Shown here: piece by piece, positions 44,065 through 53,121 of the stretch
How the letters are laid out: each line of letters opens with the position of its first letter
Numbering within the stretch: the stretch's first letter is position 1
From: Kineosporia babensis
GTDB taxonomy: Bacteria > Actinomycetota > Actinomycetes > Actinomycetales > Kineosporiaceae
Assembly (NCBI RefSeq): GCF_021129305.1
Contig: NZ_JAJOMB010000006.1
Coordinates: 334,424-398,423, forward strand
DNA: 64,000 bases
Reading direction: 5' to 3'
Notes under the pieces: model-generated
The model's database searches: none
Seen by the model: only the letters and a program-made list of their open reading frames with translations
Told to the model about the DNA's origin: nothing
Made by a program: the position numbers and the translations under genes

Positions 44065-44112
44065 CAGTGGGTGGCGCTTGCGCCGGTGCACCAGCGCGCA
44101 GGCGCACCTGAC

Positions 44113-45492
44113 TTAGTAGCCGATCTGGAAGGTGGCGTCCTGCCGGTCGGTGGCCGCGGAACTGCTGCTCAGCGGGTCGATCCGGAGTACGAAACCGGCG
44201 TGGCGCAGGTAGTGGCCGGACCGGTTGTGCGAGCGGAACGATGTCCAGGCGCTGTCGGCCAGCCCGGCGGTGCGGTGGAATGTGGCGTCGCCGGCGAACA
44301 GGGCTGAACCGTCGTTGGGGGCCAGAACCACGCTGTAGTTGGCATGCCGGAGGTAGTGGTTGGCGATGTTGACGGACTGGAACGAAACGCCGCTGGAGTC
44401 AGCCAGTCCCGGCACCAGACGCCACTGCGAGTCGGGGTAGGGGTCGAAGGGGTACGGGTCGATCCGCCCGGCGTAGCTGGCGTGCCGGATCAGGTGGTCG
44501 GGATAGTTGAACGATTTGATCCGGTTCCAGTTCGGCGCACCCCAGCGACTGATCAGGCTGGACTGCTCGGTGGCGGTGATCGGGCTGATCGTCGGGTGTT
44601 TGGCGTTGAGCGGTTGGGTGTACTGGGCCTTGGTCAGCGGCGTCCAGCTGTCCAGGCCGATATTGCCCGAGCGCCAGGCGTACAGTTCGCCGTTGTTGGG
44701 GGAGTAAGAGTCGCCCCACAGCCACCACTCGTTGCGGTCGTTGGCCTTCACCACGATCGGGGCCTCGATGCCCCCGTTCACCACCCCGGCCGTGTAGGTG
44801 CCCTGGTCGAAACTGCGCGGGTTCCACGAACTCGATCGGGCGCCGTACAGCCGTCCGTTGGCCAGGTTCTTGTAGTACAGATAAGGGACGTTGTTGTGCA
44901 CGTGCGTGGTCGCGTCCAGAACGTTGAAGCCTGGGTCGAAGAATAACTGGGCCGCGCTCACCGTCCGGAAGTCGCTGGTGTAGTTCACCCAGAACCCGTC
45001 CCGGCCGCCGCTGTTGGCCGAGTAGAGGATGCCGTACTGGCCGCGGGCCGCGTCCCAGAACGCCTCCGGTGCCCAGGTGTGCGTGTTCATCGTGTGCATC
45101 CGCAGCCGCCGGTACCCGGTGAAGCTGCGTAGGTCGGCCGAGTCCCAGCAGTGGATGTACTGGTTCGGCTGGGTGAAGTCGGTGCCGGTCAGGTCGGTGG
45201 CCAGGACCACGAACGTGCCGTCCTGCTTGCGCTGGATGAACGGGTCGCGCAGGCCGCCGGTGCCCGCGGTGGGGGTGACCACGGGGTTGTTCTGGTTCAG
45301 CGGCGTCCAGTTCAGGCCGTCCGCGCTGACCGCCAGATGCAGGCCGTAATTGGCGCCGAGCTGACTGGGCGACTCGGTGAAATAGCCCATCACGTAGGCC
45401 TGGTAGGTGGCGGCCCGGGCCGGCTGGGCCAGGGCCAGGCCGGCGGCCCCGGCCAGACCGGAGGCGATGAGCGTGCGTCGGTTCAGCATCAT
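44113..45492 (-). CDS. secreted GH43-type glycosidase with arabinose-binding (AbfB) domain
   Basis: Encodes 459 residues. A twin-arginine-like signal (NRRTLIASGLAGAAGLALAQ, cleavage near ARA) precedes a five-bladed GH43-like propeller (about 28-310; GLRDPFIQRKQDGTFVVLAT and WAPEAFWDAARGQY). The C-terminal domain (about 325-459) shows three AbfB/CBM42 repeats, each with an LRHA-type signature (LIRHASYAGRIDP, YLRHANYSVVLAP, YLRHAGFVLRIDP). These bind arabinofuranose side chains. It probably removes arabinose from arabinoxylan or arabinan. ATG 45492 overlaps the stop of the other GH43 gene by 4 bases. Confidence 0.88.
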   Translation of the reverse strand: MMLNRRTLIASGLAGAAGLALAQPARAATYQAYVMGYFTESPSQLGANYGLHLAVSADGLNWTPLNQNNPVVTPTAGTGGLRDPFIQRKQDGTFVVLATDLTGTDFTQPNQYIHCWDSADLRSFTGYRRLRMHTMNTHTWAPEAFWDAARGQYGILYSANSGGRDGFWVNYTSDFRTVSAAQLFFDPGFNVLDATTHVHNNVPYLYYKNLANGRLYGARSSSWNPRSFDQGTYTAGVVNGGIEAPIVVKANDRNEWWLWGDSYSPNNGELYAWRSGNIGLDSWTPLTKAQYTQPLNAKHPTISPITATEQSSLISRWGAPNWNRIKSFNYPDHLIRHASYAGRIDPYPFDPYPDSQWRLVPGLADSSGVSFQSVNIANHYLRHANYSVVLAPNDGSALFAGDATFHRTAGLADSAWTSFRSHNRSGHYLRHAGFVLRIDPLSSSSAATDRQDATFQIGY

Positions 45493-46976
45493 TCTCCCGC
45501 GGGCGCGCTCAGGGTCACGCCGAGGCGGACCGGGGTGGCGAAGTTGGGTGTGTCGTCGGAGTTCCAGGTGAACTTCTGGGCCCGGGTGGAGCGATTCATG
45601 TCGCAGCCCCCGCCCGCAGAGTCGTTGGCGTGGTAGACGATCCAGTCCTCGCTGCCGTCCGGGCTCTTGAAGAAGCCGTTGTGCCCGGGCGCGAACACGC
45701 TGTTGGCATCGCTGCGCTGGAACACCGGTGTCGACTTCTTCGTCCAGTGCGCCGGATTCAGCGGGTCGGTCCCAGTCAGGGTGAGCAGGCCGAGCTTGTA
45801 GTCCGGGCCCCAGCAGGCGCTGGCTGAGTACACGACCATGACCTTGCCGTTGCGGTACAACGGTTCCGGGCCCTCGTTCACGGCGCCGGTCTGCCGTTCC
45901 CAGGCCAGGGTCGGCGAACTGAACCGCACGCGTGAACCGGTCAGCGTCCAGGGGTTGGACAGCCGCTGGATGAAATTGCTCTGCCCGGCCCCGTCGCCGC
46001 CGTAGGTGCCCATCAGGTAGAGGTTGCTGCCGACCTTCAGCACGCTGGCGTCCAGCGCCCAGTCGCTGCCCAGATCGGCCTTGAAGGTGTACGGGCCCAT
46101 CGGGTCGGTCCCGGAGGACTCCAGAACGTGCAGACGCTGGGTGGGGTTGTAGTCGGTGACGTTCTGGCCCGCGGTGTAGTAGAAGTACCAGCGGCCGTTG
46201 ATCAGGTGGAACTCCGGCGCCCACATGTTGCAGCAGCCGTTCGCGCGGCCGGCCAGGTTGAAGATCACCTGGTCGGTGGCGGTGGCCAGCCCGGCCAGGG
46301 TGGCCGAGCGGCGCATCGTGACGGTCGAGTTCCAGGTGGTGGTGGCCAGGTAGTAGAAGCCGTTGTGATACTGCAGCCACGGGTCCGGGCCGTTGCGCTT
46401 GATCGGGTTGTTGAACGTCTTGGGCGCGGGCGGGGTGGGTACCAGCAGCCACTGCTGGTTGGCGCCGTCCAGGTCCTGGAACTGGGAGACCTTGGCGCCG
46501 TCGGCGGTGGAATGTTCCCACACGTCAACGGCTTTGCTGCTGTTGCGGTTGATCAGCCGGACGTGCCCACCGGCCGAGTCGGCCAGCCGGAACTGCTGCC
46601 GGGAGTCGTTGCGGTCGGCGTTCTGGACCAGCTGAATGCCGTCGGCGGTGCTGGGCAGGTCGAGAACCTTTCCGCTGTGCACGGATTGGACCCGGTACCA
46701 GCCGCCGCCGGAGTCCAGGAACTTCCACTGCTGCCAGGCGCCGTCGTTGCGGGAGAACTGGTTGATCGCGGCGCCGTCGGTGGTGGCCAGGTTGTACACG
46801 TCCAGGGCCTTGTTGCTGTTGCGGTTGATCAGCACGTAGGCGGTGCCGGGCTGAACCACGGCGGCGGAGGCCTGGCTGGTGGTGGCGACCAGGCCCACCA
46901 CCACCAGGACCGCGGTCAGGGCGCCGGCCGCCAGGGCACGCAGCGGTTTTCGGGCAGGCCGAACAGATGGGGGCAT
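45489..46976 (-). CDS. secreted GH43 arabinofuranosidase/xylosidase with ricin-type lectin domain
   Basis: Encodes 495 residues. A signal peptide (about 1-39, ending TTSQASA) is followed by a ricin-type trefoil (about 42-180) with three similar units: INRNSNKALDVYNLATTDGA, VHSGKVLDLPSTADG and INRNSSKAVDVWEHSTADGA. The GH43 domain (about 185-490) contains GPDPWLQYHNGFYYLATT, NMWAPEFHLINGRWYFYYTA and NEGPEPLYRNG, which hold acidic residues of the active site. It heads a two-gene secreted hemicellulase operon. Xylan or arabinan side chains are likely targets. Confidence 0.88.
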   Translation of the reverse strand: MPPSVRPARKPLRALAAGALTAVLVVVGLVATTSQASAAVVQPGTAYVLINRNSNKALDVYNLATTDGAAINQFSRNDGAWQQWKFLDSGGGWYRVQSVHSGKVLDLPSTADGIQLVQNADRNDSRQQFRLADSAGGHVRLINRNSSKAVDVWEHSTADGAKVSQFQDLDGANQQWLLVPTPPAPKTFNNPIKRNGPDPWLQYHNGFYYLATTTWNSTVTMRRSATLAGLATATDQVIFNLAGRANGCCNMWAPEFHLINGRWYFYYTAGQNVTDYNPTQRLHVLESSGTDPMGPYTFKADLGSDWALDASVLKVGSNLYLMGTYGGDGAGQSNFIQRLSNPWTLTGSRVRFSSPTLAWERQTGAVNEGPEPLYRNGKVMVVYSASACWGPDYKLGLLTLTGTDPLNPAHWTKKSTPVFQRSDANSVFAPGHNGFFKSPDGSEDWIVYHANDSAGGGCDMNRSTRAQKFTWNSDDTPNFATPVRLGVTLSAPAGE

Positions 46977-47227
46977 GGCTGTCCTTCGAACGAGAGCGGG
47001 TCACGACTCGGGGGTCGCCAACGCCGCCCTGGTCCACGGCCGGGAGGACCAGAACAGTGGCGGTCAGGAACAGTGAGCGGTCAGGGCACGAACTGCACTT
47101 CACGGACCAATGCGCAGAAATGTTCTCGTTCACACCCGAGCCGGTCAAGAGTCTTGCCAGACCCGCGCAATACCCTTAGGGGTCAACGTTTCCGCTGGTC
47201 AGAGCCGGAATGTGAAGGTGCGCAGCT

Positions 47228-47574
47228 ACCCCGCTCCAGCGCCGGACGGTCGAGTTGCCGCTCGTTCAGCGGGACGCGGCGGCGGGGGAGGACTTCACCG
47301 TCACCGCGCCGAGAGCCCTGACCGTGCGCGGTTTCGCCCACCTGGTTCGGCCAGGGGGCGAACCTCAAAAGCGTCACATGGGAAGATTTTCGCGCCACCA
47401 CGAGCGAAGAGCACGGTGAGGCCAGTCAGCATCGCCACGGCCGCCTCGGCGCTCGGCTACGCACCGGCCTACGAGCCGGAAGCGGCCGTGCCCGCATCAT
47501 TGAACTGGCTGATCGAGCACGACCGGCTTCCGGTCAGGAACCCGCTACTGGTTACTGAACGCCGCGTCGAATGA
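47228..47574 (+). pseudogene. frameshifted tail of an NAD-dependent sugar epimerase
   Basis: Two plus-strand frames together give the C-terminal part of an NAD-dependent epimerase/dehydratase. From about 47228 one frame reads AAAGEDFTVTAPRALTVRGF then AHLV, as in the EDFNVS..TTV.ELA segment. After a shift near 47400, the other reads ATAASALGYAPAYEPEAAVP and NWLIEHDRL, as in the LGY-x-P-x-Y-x-x-E end. The N-terminal Rossmann part is absent. Its last 30 bases overlap the end of the convergent isomerase gene. The 46977-47227 stretch upstream is the GH43 promoter region with nothing else recognised. Confidence 0.5.
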
Positions 47575-48573
47575 GGCCGTCGGGGGCTGCCAGAGCATCG
47601 AGCGCACGAACTTCACGGCCTCGGCGGCCCCGTGCAGGCGGTCCATCCCGGCGTCTTCCCATTCGATGGAGATCGGCCCCTGGTAGCCGATCGAGTTCAG
47701 CGCCCGGAAGGAGTCCTCCCAGGGGACGTCGCCGTGGCCGGTGGAGACGAAGTCCCAGCCGCGACGCGGGTCGCCCCAGGGCAGGTGCGAGCCCAGCACA
47801 CCGCTGCGCCCACCCGGCGGGCGCAGTCGGGTGTCCTTGCAGTCGACGTGGTAGATCCGTTCGCGGAACTCCCAGATGAAGGAGACCACGTCGATCTGCT
47901 GCCACATCATGTGCGAGGGGTCCCAGTTCAGGCCGAAGGCGGCCCGGTGCCCGATCGCCTCCAGGCTGCGCACCAGAGTCCAGTAGTCGTAAGCAATTTC
48001 GGACGGGTGGACCTCGTGGGCGAACCGCACGCCTTCGGAGTCGAAGACGTCCAGGATCGGGTTCCAGCGCGCGGCGAAGTCCTCGTACCCGGCGTCGATC
48101 ACCGAGGCGGGAACCGGCGGGAACATGGCCACGTACTGCCAGATGCTGGAGCCGGTGAAGCCGACCACGGTGTCCACGCCGAGCTTGCGGGCCACCCGGG
48201 CGGCGCGCTGCATGTCCTCGGCGGCGCGCTGCCGGACGCCTTCGCCGTCACCGTCGCCCCAGACGTACTCGCGCAGGATGGCCTGGTGGCGGAAGTCGAT
48301 CGGGTTGTCGCAGACCGCCTGCCCGGCCAGGTGGTTGGAGATCGCCCAGACCTTCAGGCCGTACTTGTCCAGGATGTCGAGCCGGCTGCGCACATAGGCC
48401 GGGTCCTCGTCGGCGCGCTGCAGGTCCAGATGGTCACCCGAGGCAGCGATCTCCAGGCCGTCGTAGCCCCACTCGGCGGCCAGCCGGGCCACCTCCTCGA
48501 AGGGCAGGTCGGCCCACTGCCCGGTGAACAGGGTCACCGGCTGACGGGCCTCGAAGGGGGTCTGCTGCTCCAT
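47545..48573 (-). CDS. sugar phosphate isomerase/epimerase family TIM-barrel protein
   Basis: Encodes 342 residues of the xylose isomerase-like TIM barrel. Metal-site signatures include YDGLEIAASGDHLDL, FAHEVHPSEIAYD, GLNWDPSHMMWQ, HVDCKDTRLR and SIEWEDAGMDR. The divalent metal would hold the sugar for aldose-ketose or epimer shifts, or for hydration in 3-keto-sugar pathways. It is longer than the second isomerase in this locus because of the GGRSGVLGSHLPWGDPRRGW insert. It is transcribed toward the epimerase remnant, 130 bases downstream of the first ROK regulator on the same strand. Confidence 0.9.
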   Translation of the reverse strand: MEQQTPFEARQPVTLFTGQWADLPFEEVARLAAEWGYDGLEIAASGDHLDLQRADEDPAYVRSRLDILDKYGLKVWAISNHLAGQAVCDNPIDFRHQAILREYVWGDGDGEGVRQRAAEDMQRAARVARKLGVDTVVGFTGSSIWQYVAMFPPVPASVIDAGYEDFAARWNPILDVFDSEGVRFAHEVHPSEIAYDYWTLVRSLEAIGHRAAFGLNWDPSHMMWQQIDVVSFIWEFRERIYHVDCKDTRLRPPGGRSGVLGSHLPWGDPRRGWDFVSTGHGDVPWEDSFRALNSIGYQGPISIEWEDAGMDRLHGAAEAVKFVRSMLWQPPTASFDAAFSNQ

Positions 48574-48704
48574 CGCAATCCATCCATGCTCTCGGGTGCC
48601 GTTGGCTCAAAGTGACGCTAGACCGCGGGCCCGGCGGGCAACAAGCCGAACAATCGGCCCGGATTAGGCTTTCTGACGGCGTTATTCGCCCCCGGCCGTC
48701 CCAG

Positions 48705-49925
48705 CTATTGGCCGCCCATCCGTTCCAGCAGGATGTCGGGCTGCAGGAACTGCTCGGCGCCGATCACGAAGCCCCCTGCGCACCCCGCGTCGGCCGGCTG
48801 CAGCGAACCGGTGATGGTCAGGTTCCGGGTGGCCAGGGGCAGCGCCCGCCGGTAGACCACGCTGCGGACCCCGGCCAGCAGTTCGTCGGTGGCCTCGGCC
48901 AGGCGCCCACCGAGGACGATGTGCGAGGGATTGAACATGTGCACCAGCGAGGCCAGCACCTCGCCGATCGCCGTCGCCGACCCCTGCACCAGCTCCAGCA
49001 CCGCCTGATCGCGGTGAACCAGGGCGTGCAGGAAGGCATCGGGGCTCAGCCCGGCCGCCCGGCTCAGCGCGCCCAGCCCAGCCTCGGCCTCCAGACAGCC
49101 GGTGTTGCCGCACGCGCACAGCGACGTGCCCTGCGGCACCCGGACGTGCCCGATGTCGCCGGCTGCCCCGTCGGCGCCACGCAGCAGCTTGCCGTCGGAG
49201 GTGACCAGCCCGGCGCCGATCCCGGTGCCCACCTTGACGAAGAGCAGCGGCCCGGGCGCCGGGGGCCGGGCCCGCGCCTCACCGAGTGCCCGCAGGTTCA
49301 CGTCGTTCTCCAGGCTCACCCGACCGCCCAGCAGTTCCCGCAGATGCGCAGCCACCCGGTAGCCGTCCCAGCCCGGCATGATCGGCGGCCGGACCACGGT
49401 GCCGTGCCGGTCGTCCACCGGCCCGGGCAGCCCCACCACGGTGATCAGGTGCTGGCTGAGCCCGGGCCCCAGCAGGTCGGCGGCCTCGGCGGCGATCGTG
49501 TCCAGCACCGGCTGCGGGCCGTCGGCCATGCTCAGCGCCAGGGTGTGCGAGGCCAGCAGGTTCTGCCCGAGGTCGAGCACGGCCAGCCGGGCCTGGTGGG
49601 CACCGCAGTCGGCGACCAGCACCAGGCCGAACGAGGGGTCGATCTCCAGGGCCTCGGCCGGACGCCCGCGCCCGGCCAGATGCTGCAGGCCGCCGATCCG
49701 CACCGCACCGATCGACTCCAGCGTCCGGATCCCGGTGTCCACCGTGGAACGGGCCAGCCCGGTGACCCGGCCCAGATCGGCCTTGGAGGTGGCGGTGCCG
49801 CTGGAGATCAGCCGGGCGAGCGTACTGGCGATCACCTCCGGGCTGACCCGGGCCGACAAGGGGGGTACCTGCAGCCAGACCGGGCCGTCCAGTTTCGACC
49901 CGAGGGCTGGGCGCTGCTCACTCAC
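48705..49925 (-). CDS. ROK-family transcriptional repressor (first copy)
   Basis: Encodes 406 residues. An N-terminal winged helix (about 30-90; SKADLGRVTGLARSTVDTGIRTL) is followed by the ROK sugar-kinase-like fold. The sugar site HVRVPQGTS and the full zinc motif CACGNTGCLE are present; the ATP loop is degenerate, as in regulators. GTG 49925 gives the usual length; a frame continuing to 50012 crosses an inverted repeat that is probably its own operator. It is divergent from the first Gfo/Idh/MocA gene and likely represses both directions until a sugar binds. Confidence 0.9.
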   Translation of the reverse strand: MSEQRPALGSKLDGPVWLQVPPLSARVSPEVIASTLARLISSGTATSKADLGRVTGLARSTVDTGIRTLESIGAVRIGGLQHLAGRGRPAEALEIDPSFGLVLVADCGAHQARLAVLDLGQNLLASHTLALSMADGPQPVLDTIAAEAADLLGPGLSQHLITVVGLPGPVDDRHGTVVRPPIMPGWDGYRVAAHLRELLGGRVSLENDVNLRALGEARARPPAPGPLLFVKVGTGIGAGLVTSDGKLLRGADGAAGDIGHVRVPQGTSLCACGNTGCLEAEAGLGALSRAAGLSPDAFLHALVHRDQAVLELVQGSATAIGEVLASLVHMFNPSHIVLGGRLAEATDELLAGVRSVVYRRALPLATRNLTITGSLQPADAGCAGGFVIGAEQFLQPDILLERMGGQ

Positions 49926-49949
49926 GGTGCTGAATGTATCCCGCGGCGG

Positions 49950-49988
49950 ATGACTGATTAATTCCCTCACCCGGCATAAATCAGTCAT
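49950..49988. promoter_or_regulatory. candidate operator of the first ROK regulator
   Basis: Perfect 10-base arms ATGACTGATT (49950-49959) and AATCAGTCAT (49979-49988) are separated by 19 bases, in the divergent promoter region between the ROK gene and the oxidoreductase operon. The arms are AT-rich against the background, as expected for a regulator site. Confidence 0.6.
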
Positions 49989-50067
49989 TGAACAGCGGAT
50001 TGGCACGATCAAAAATCGTCGTCACCAACCCCGCGTACGGAGCTCGGGGGGAACACGGGTGATACGG

Positions 50068-51171
50068 ATGACTACGGACGACACCGGTACGCCGGTTCAG
50101 CTGCGCCACGCCATCGTCGGGGCCGGTTTCATGGGCCAGGTGCACGCCCGCGCGGTGGCCGCCGCGGGCGGCCGGCTCGCCGGGGTCGCGACCGGCCGGG
50201 CCGACGAAGCACAGGACGCTCGCCGCACCCTGGGTGCCGAGCGCGGCTTCGGTGAATGGTCCGATCTGGTCTCCTCGGACGAGATCGACGTGGTGCACGT
50301 GTGCGCCCCCAACGCCGTGCACGCCGAGATCACCCTGGCCGCGCTCGCCGCCGGCAAGCACGTGATCTGCGAGAAGCCGCTGGCGGTCTCGATCGAGCAG
50401 GCCGAGAAGGTGACCGCCGCCGCGCAGGACGCCGGCCGGGTGGGCGTGGTGCCCTTCGTGTACCGGTTCCACCCGATGATCCGCCAGGCCCGGGCCAAGG
50501 TCGCGGCCGGCGAGGTGGGCCGGCTGAACGTGGTGCACGGCAGCTACCTGCAGGACTGGCTGCTCGGCGCCGACGACACCAACTGGCGGGTCTCGGCGGC
50601 CACCGGTGGCCCCAGCCGGGCTTTCGCCGACATCGGCTCGCACTGGTGTGACCTGCTCGAGTTCGTCACCGGCAGCCGGATCAGCGCCGTCTCGGCCCGC
50701 CTGGCCACGGTGAACGGAGAGCGCGGGTCGGCGGCCGTGGACACCGAGGACGTGGCCGTGGTCCAGTTCGAGACCGCGGCCGGGGTGCTCGGCTCGACGG
50801 TGATCAGCCAGGTCTCGGCCGGCCGCAAGAACCGCCTGTCGCTGGAGATCTCCGGGAGCGACGCCACGCTCTCGTTCGACCAGGAGAACCCCGAATACCT
50901 GTGGGAGGGCCGGCGCGGGGGCAGCATGCTGCACGTGCGCGACCCGCAGACCCTGAGTCCGGAGGCGGCCCGCTACGCGCTGGTCCCGGCCGGGCACCCG
51001 CAGGGCTACCAGGACTGCTTCAACGCCCTGGTGCGCGACACCACCGCGACGATCAACGGCACGCCGGCCGACGGCCTGCCTGCTTTCGGTGACGGCCTGC
51101 GGGCGGTCCGCCTGGCCGACGCCGTCCTGGCCTCCGCGCGTGAGCGCGCCTGGATCACCGTCGAGAACTGA
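50068..51171 (+). CDS. Gfo/Idh/MocA-family sugar oxidoreductase (copy A)
   Basis: Encodes 367 residues. The Rossmann loop is AIVGAGFMGQVHARA, the cofactor/catalytic EKP motif is ICEKPLAV, and the C-terminal substrate domain contains ADIGSHWCDLLEFVTG with the family aspartate and histidine. It would oxidise a sugar hydroxyl with NAD(P), perhaps making a 3-keto-sugar. ATG 50068 was chosen; GTG 50059 upstream is possible. It is first in a plus-strand operon with an isomerase (19 bases later), a second dehydrogenase and an unknown protein. Confidence 0.92.
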   Translation: MTTDDTGTPVQLRHAIVGAGFMGQVHARAVAAAGGRLAGVATGRADEAQDARRTLGAERGFGEWSDLVSSDEIDVVHVCAPNAVHAEITLAALAAGKHVICEKPLAVSIEQAEKVTAAAQDAGRVGVVPFVYRFHPMIRQARAKVAAGEVGRLNVVHGSYLQDWLLGADDTNWRVSAATGGPSRAFADIGSHWCDLLEFVTGSRISAVSARLATVNGERGSAAVDTEDVAVVQFETAAGVLGSTVISQVSAGRKNRLSLEISGSDATLSFDQENPEYLWEGRRGGSMLHVRDPQTLSPEAARYALVPAGHPQGYQDCFNALVRDTTATINGTPADGLPAFGDGLRAVRLADAVLASARERAWITVEN

Positions 51172-51190
51172 AACTCTGAGGGAGCTGACG

Positions 51191-52084
51191 ATGGCAAAGA
51201 TGCATCGGCTGAGTATCAACCCGCTGCCCTGGATCCTGGGCGACCTGGGCTATCACCTGAACGCCGCCGTGGTCGAGACCGCGCTGCGCGAGCTCAAGGA
51301 CGCCGGCTACACCGCCATGACGGTGGAATGGCCCGGCGACATGGAGGTCTCGGCCTACGGCGCGCTGTTCGCCCAGCACGGCATGGCCCCTGCCCCGGGC
51401 TACTTCTCCGGTTCCTTCCAGGACGCGTCCCAGCACGCCGCCCTGGTCGAGGGGATCAAACGGCACGCCGAGGCGCACGCCCACTTCGGCCTGGACCAGG
51501 CCTTCATCGCCGCCGACCTGACCCCGCAGCGGATCGCCGCCCCGGCCGTCGGCGCCGAGGAGAACACCGAAGCCAGCGCGGTGATCGCCGAGGGCATGGC
51601 CCTGGCCGCCGAGGCCGCAGCCTCGATCGGCGTGCACTACGGCCTGCACCCGCACGTCGGCTCACTGGTCGAGGTGGAGTCCGAGGTCCGCGCCGTGCTC
51701 GACCGCTCGGCCGGCTCCGCGCTGGGCTTCGGCCCGGACACCGGTCACCTGGCCTGGGCCGGCGCCGACCCGGTTGCCGTGATCGGCGACTACGCCGACC
51801 GCGTGGTGGCGATCCACGTCAAGGACGTCGACCCGGCCGCCCGCCTCGAGGCGATCAAGGCCGGGGACGACTACATGGCGGCCACCCAGCAGCGTCACGT
51901 GTGGACCGAGCCCGGCCGCGGCCAGATCGATTTCGGCGCGGTGCTGGCTGCGCTGCCCGAGCAGTGGAACGGCTGGACCGTGGTCGAGGTCGACGTGCCG
52001 AACCTGCCCAGCCGGCTGGAGAGCTCGACGTTCGCCCTCGAGTACCTGCGCGGGCAGGACTTCTACGGCGGGACGCCAGCGTGA
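51191..52084 (+). CDS. sugar phosphate isomerase/epimerase family protein (second copy)
   Basis: Encodes 297 residues forming a TIM barrel. The metal-site segments are AMTVEWPGDMEV, GVHYGLHPHVGSLVEV, LGFGPDTGHLAWAGA, VVAIHVKDVDP and WTVVEVDVP. ATG 51191 follows GGGAGCTGACG. The stop overlaps the GTG of the next dehydrogenase (GTGA), so expression is coupled. It is not a close paralogue of the isomerase at 47545-48573. With neighbouring dehydrogenases it probably converts a keto or dehydro sugar. Confidence 0.9.
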   Translation: MAKMHRLSINPLPWILGDLGYHLNAAVVETALRELKDAGYTAMTVEWPGDMEVSAYGALFAQHGMAPAPGYFSGSFQDASQHAALVEGIKRHAEAHAHFGLDQAFIAADLTPQRIAAPAVGAEENTEASAVIAEGMALAAEAAASIGVHYGLHPHVGSLVEVESEVRAVLDRSAGSALGFGPDTGHLAWAGADPVAVIGDYADRVVAIHVKDVDPAARLEAIKAGDDYMAATQQRHVWTEPGRGQIDFGAVLAALPEQWNGWTVVEVDVPNLPSRLESSTFALEYLRGQDFYGGTPA

Positions 52085-53121
52085 CCGGGGTCGGGCTGAT
52101 CGGGGCCGGTGCGGTGGTGCAGACCATCCACCTGCCCACTCTGGCCCGGCTGAGCGAGGAATTCACCATCCGCACGGTGATGGACACCGACCCCGCCACC
52201 GCTCAGGCGGTGGCGGCACGGGTCGGCGCGCAGGCCAGCACCGATCTCGAGGACGTGCTGAACGACGAATCGATCGAGGTCGTGGCGATCTGCAGCCCAC
52301 CCGAGTTCCACGCCGAACAGACGGTGGCCGCGCTGCGGGCCGGAAAACGCGCCGTGCTGTGCGAGAAACCGCTCGCCACCAGCCACGACGAACTGCGGGA
52401 CATCGCCGAGGCGCTGGCGGAGACCGGCGGCCTGCTGGTGGTCGGCGCGATGCACGTGTTCGACCCGGCCTGGACCGAGATCCGGCCCCGGCTGGGCGAA
52501 CTGGTCCGCAGCGCCCGCACCGTGCGGTCCAGCATCGTCCTGCCGTTCAACGACCGCTACGAGTCCCGGGCGAGCCATCTGTTGCCGCGCCAGCCGATGA
52601 GCATGCCTGACGCCTCCGATCCGGCCGTGCGCCAGGCCTTCCTGAACGCCGCTGTGCTCGGCCTGGCGGTGCACGACCTGCCGCTGGTGCACGAGTTGAT
52701 CGGCCGTCCGGGCACCGACGCCGAGATCGTCTCCGCGGAGTTCCTCGAACCGTTCGGTTACGTGATCGGCATCCGCGCCGGCCAGACCCTGGTGGAGGTC
52801 TCCGGTCTGATGCAGCCGCACTGGAAACCGTTGTGGGAGCTGGAAGCTGTCTCTGCGGAGGAGGTCCTGCACGTGGAGTTCACCCCCTCGTTCGTGCCCG
52901 CCGGCTCGGCCACCGCCACGATCACCGGTGCGCAGGGCGCCTTCAGCGTCGGCAACCGGCCGACGAACGGGTACGAGGCCGAATGGCGCCGGCTGGCCCA
53001 AGCCCTGCAGGGCCAGACGGACGCGGTTCCGTCGAGTGCCGACGTGCTCGCCGACGCGGAATTCGTGGTGCACGTGGCCGATCGCGCCACCGCCCTGCTC
53101 GGCGAGCAGGTGCCCGCATGA
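52081..53121 (+). CDS. Gfo/Idh/MocA-family oxidoreductase (copy B)
   Basis: Encodes 346 residues. The Rossmann loop is GLIGAGAVVQTIHLP and the EKP motif is VLCEKPLAT; the substrate domain has LGLAVHDLPLVHELIG with a catalytic-type HD. The protein is clearly paralogous to copy C at 56225-57280 (same IHLP, FHAEQ, LCEKP and NGY segments) and less like copy A. The GTG start overlaps the isomerase stop. Its own stop overlaps the start of an unrecognised gene (ATGA), and copy C is followed by a homologue of the same unknown. Confidence 0.9.
   Translation: MTGVGLIGAGAVVQTIHLPTLARLSEEFTIRTVMDTDPATAQAVAARVGAQASTDLEDVLNDESIEVVAICSPPEFHAEQTVAALRAGKRAVLCEKPLATSHDELRDIAEALAETGGLLVVGAMHVFDPAWTEIRPRLGELVRSARTVRSSIVLPFNDRYESRASHLLPRQPMSMPDASDPAVRQAFLNAAVLGLAVHDLPLVHELIGRPGTDAEIVSAEFLEPFGYVIGIRAGQTLVEVSGLMQPHWKPLWELEAVSAEEVLHVEFTPSFVPAGSATATITGAQGAFSVGNRPTNGYEAEWRRLAQALQGQTDAVPSSADVLADAEFVVHVADRATALLGEQVPA

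Noticed and set aside
47110..47574. Single plus-strand open frame of 154 codons taken as an intact gene
   Set aside because: Only its last 50 codons look like an epimerase end; the matching upstream part is in another frame, so it was described as a frameshifted pseudogene.
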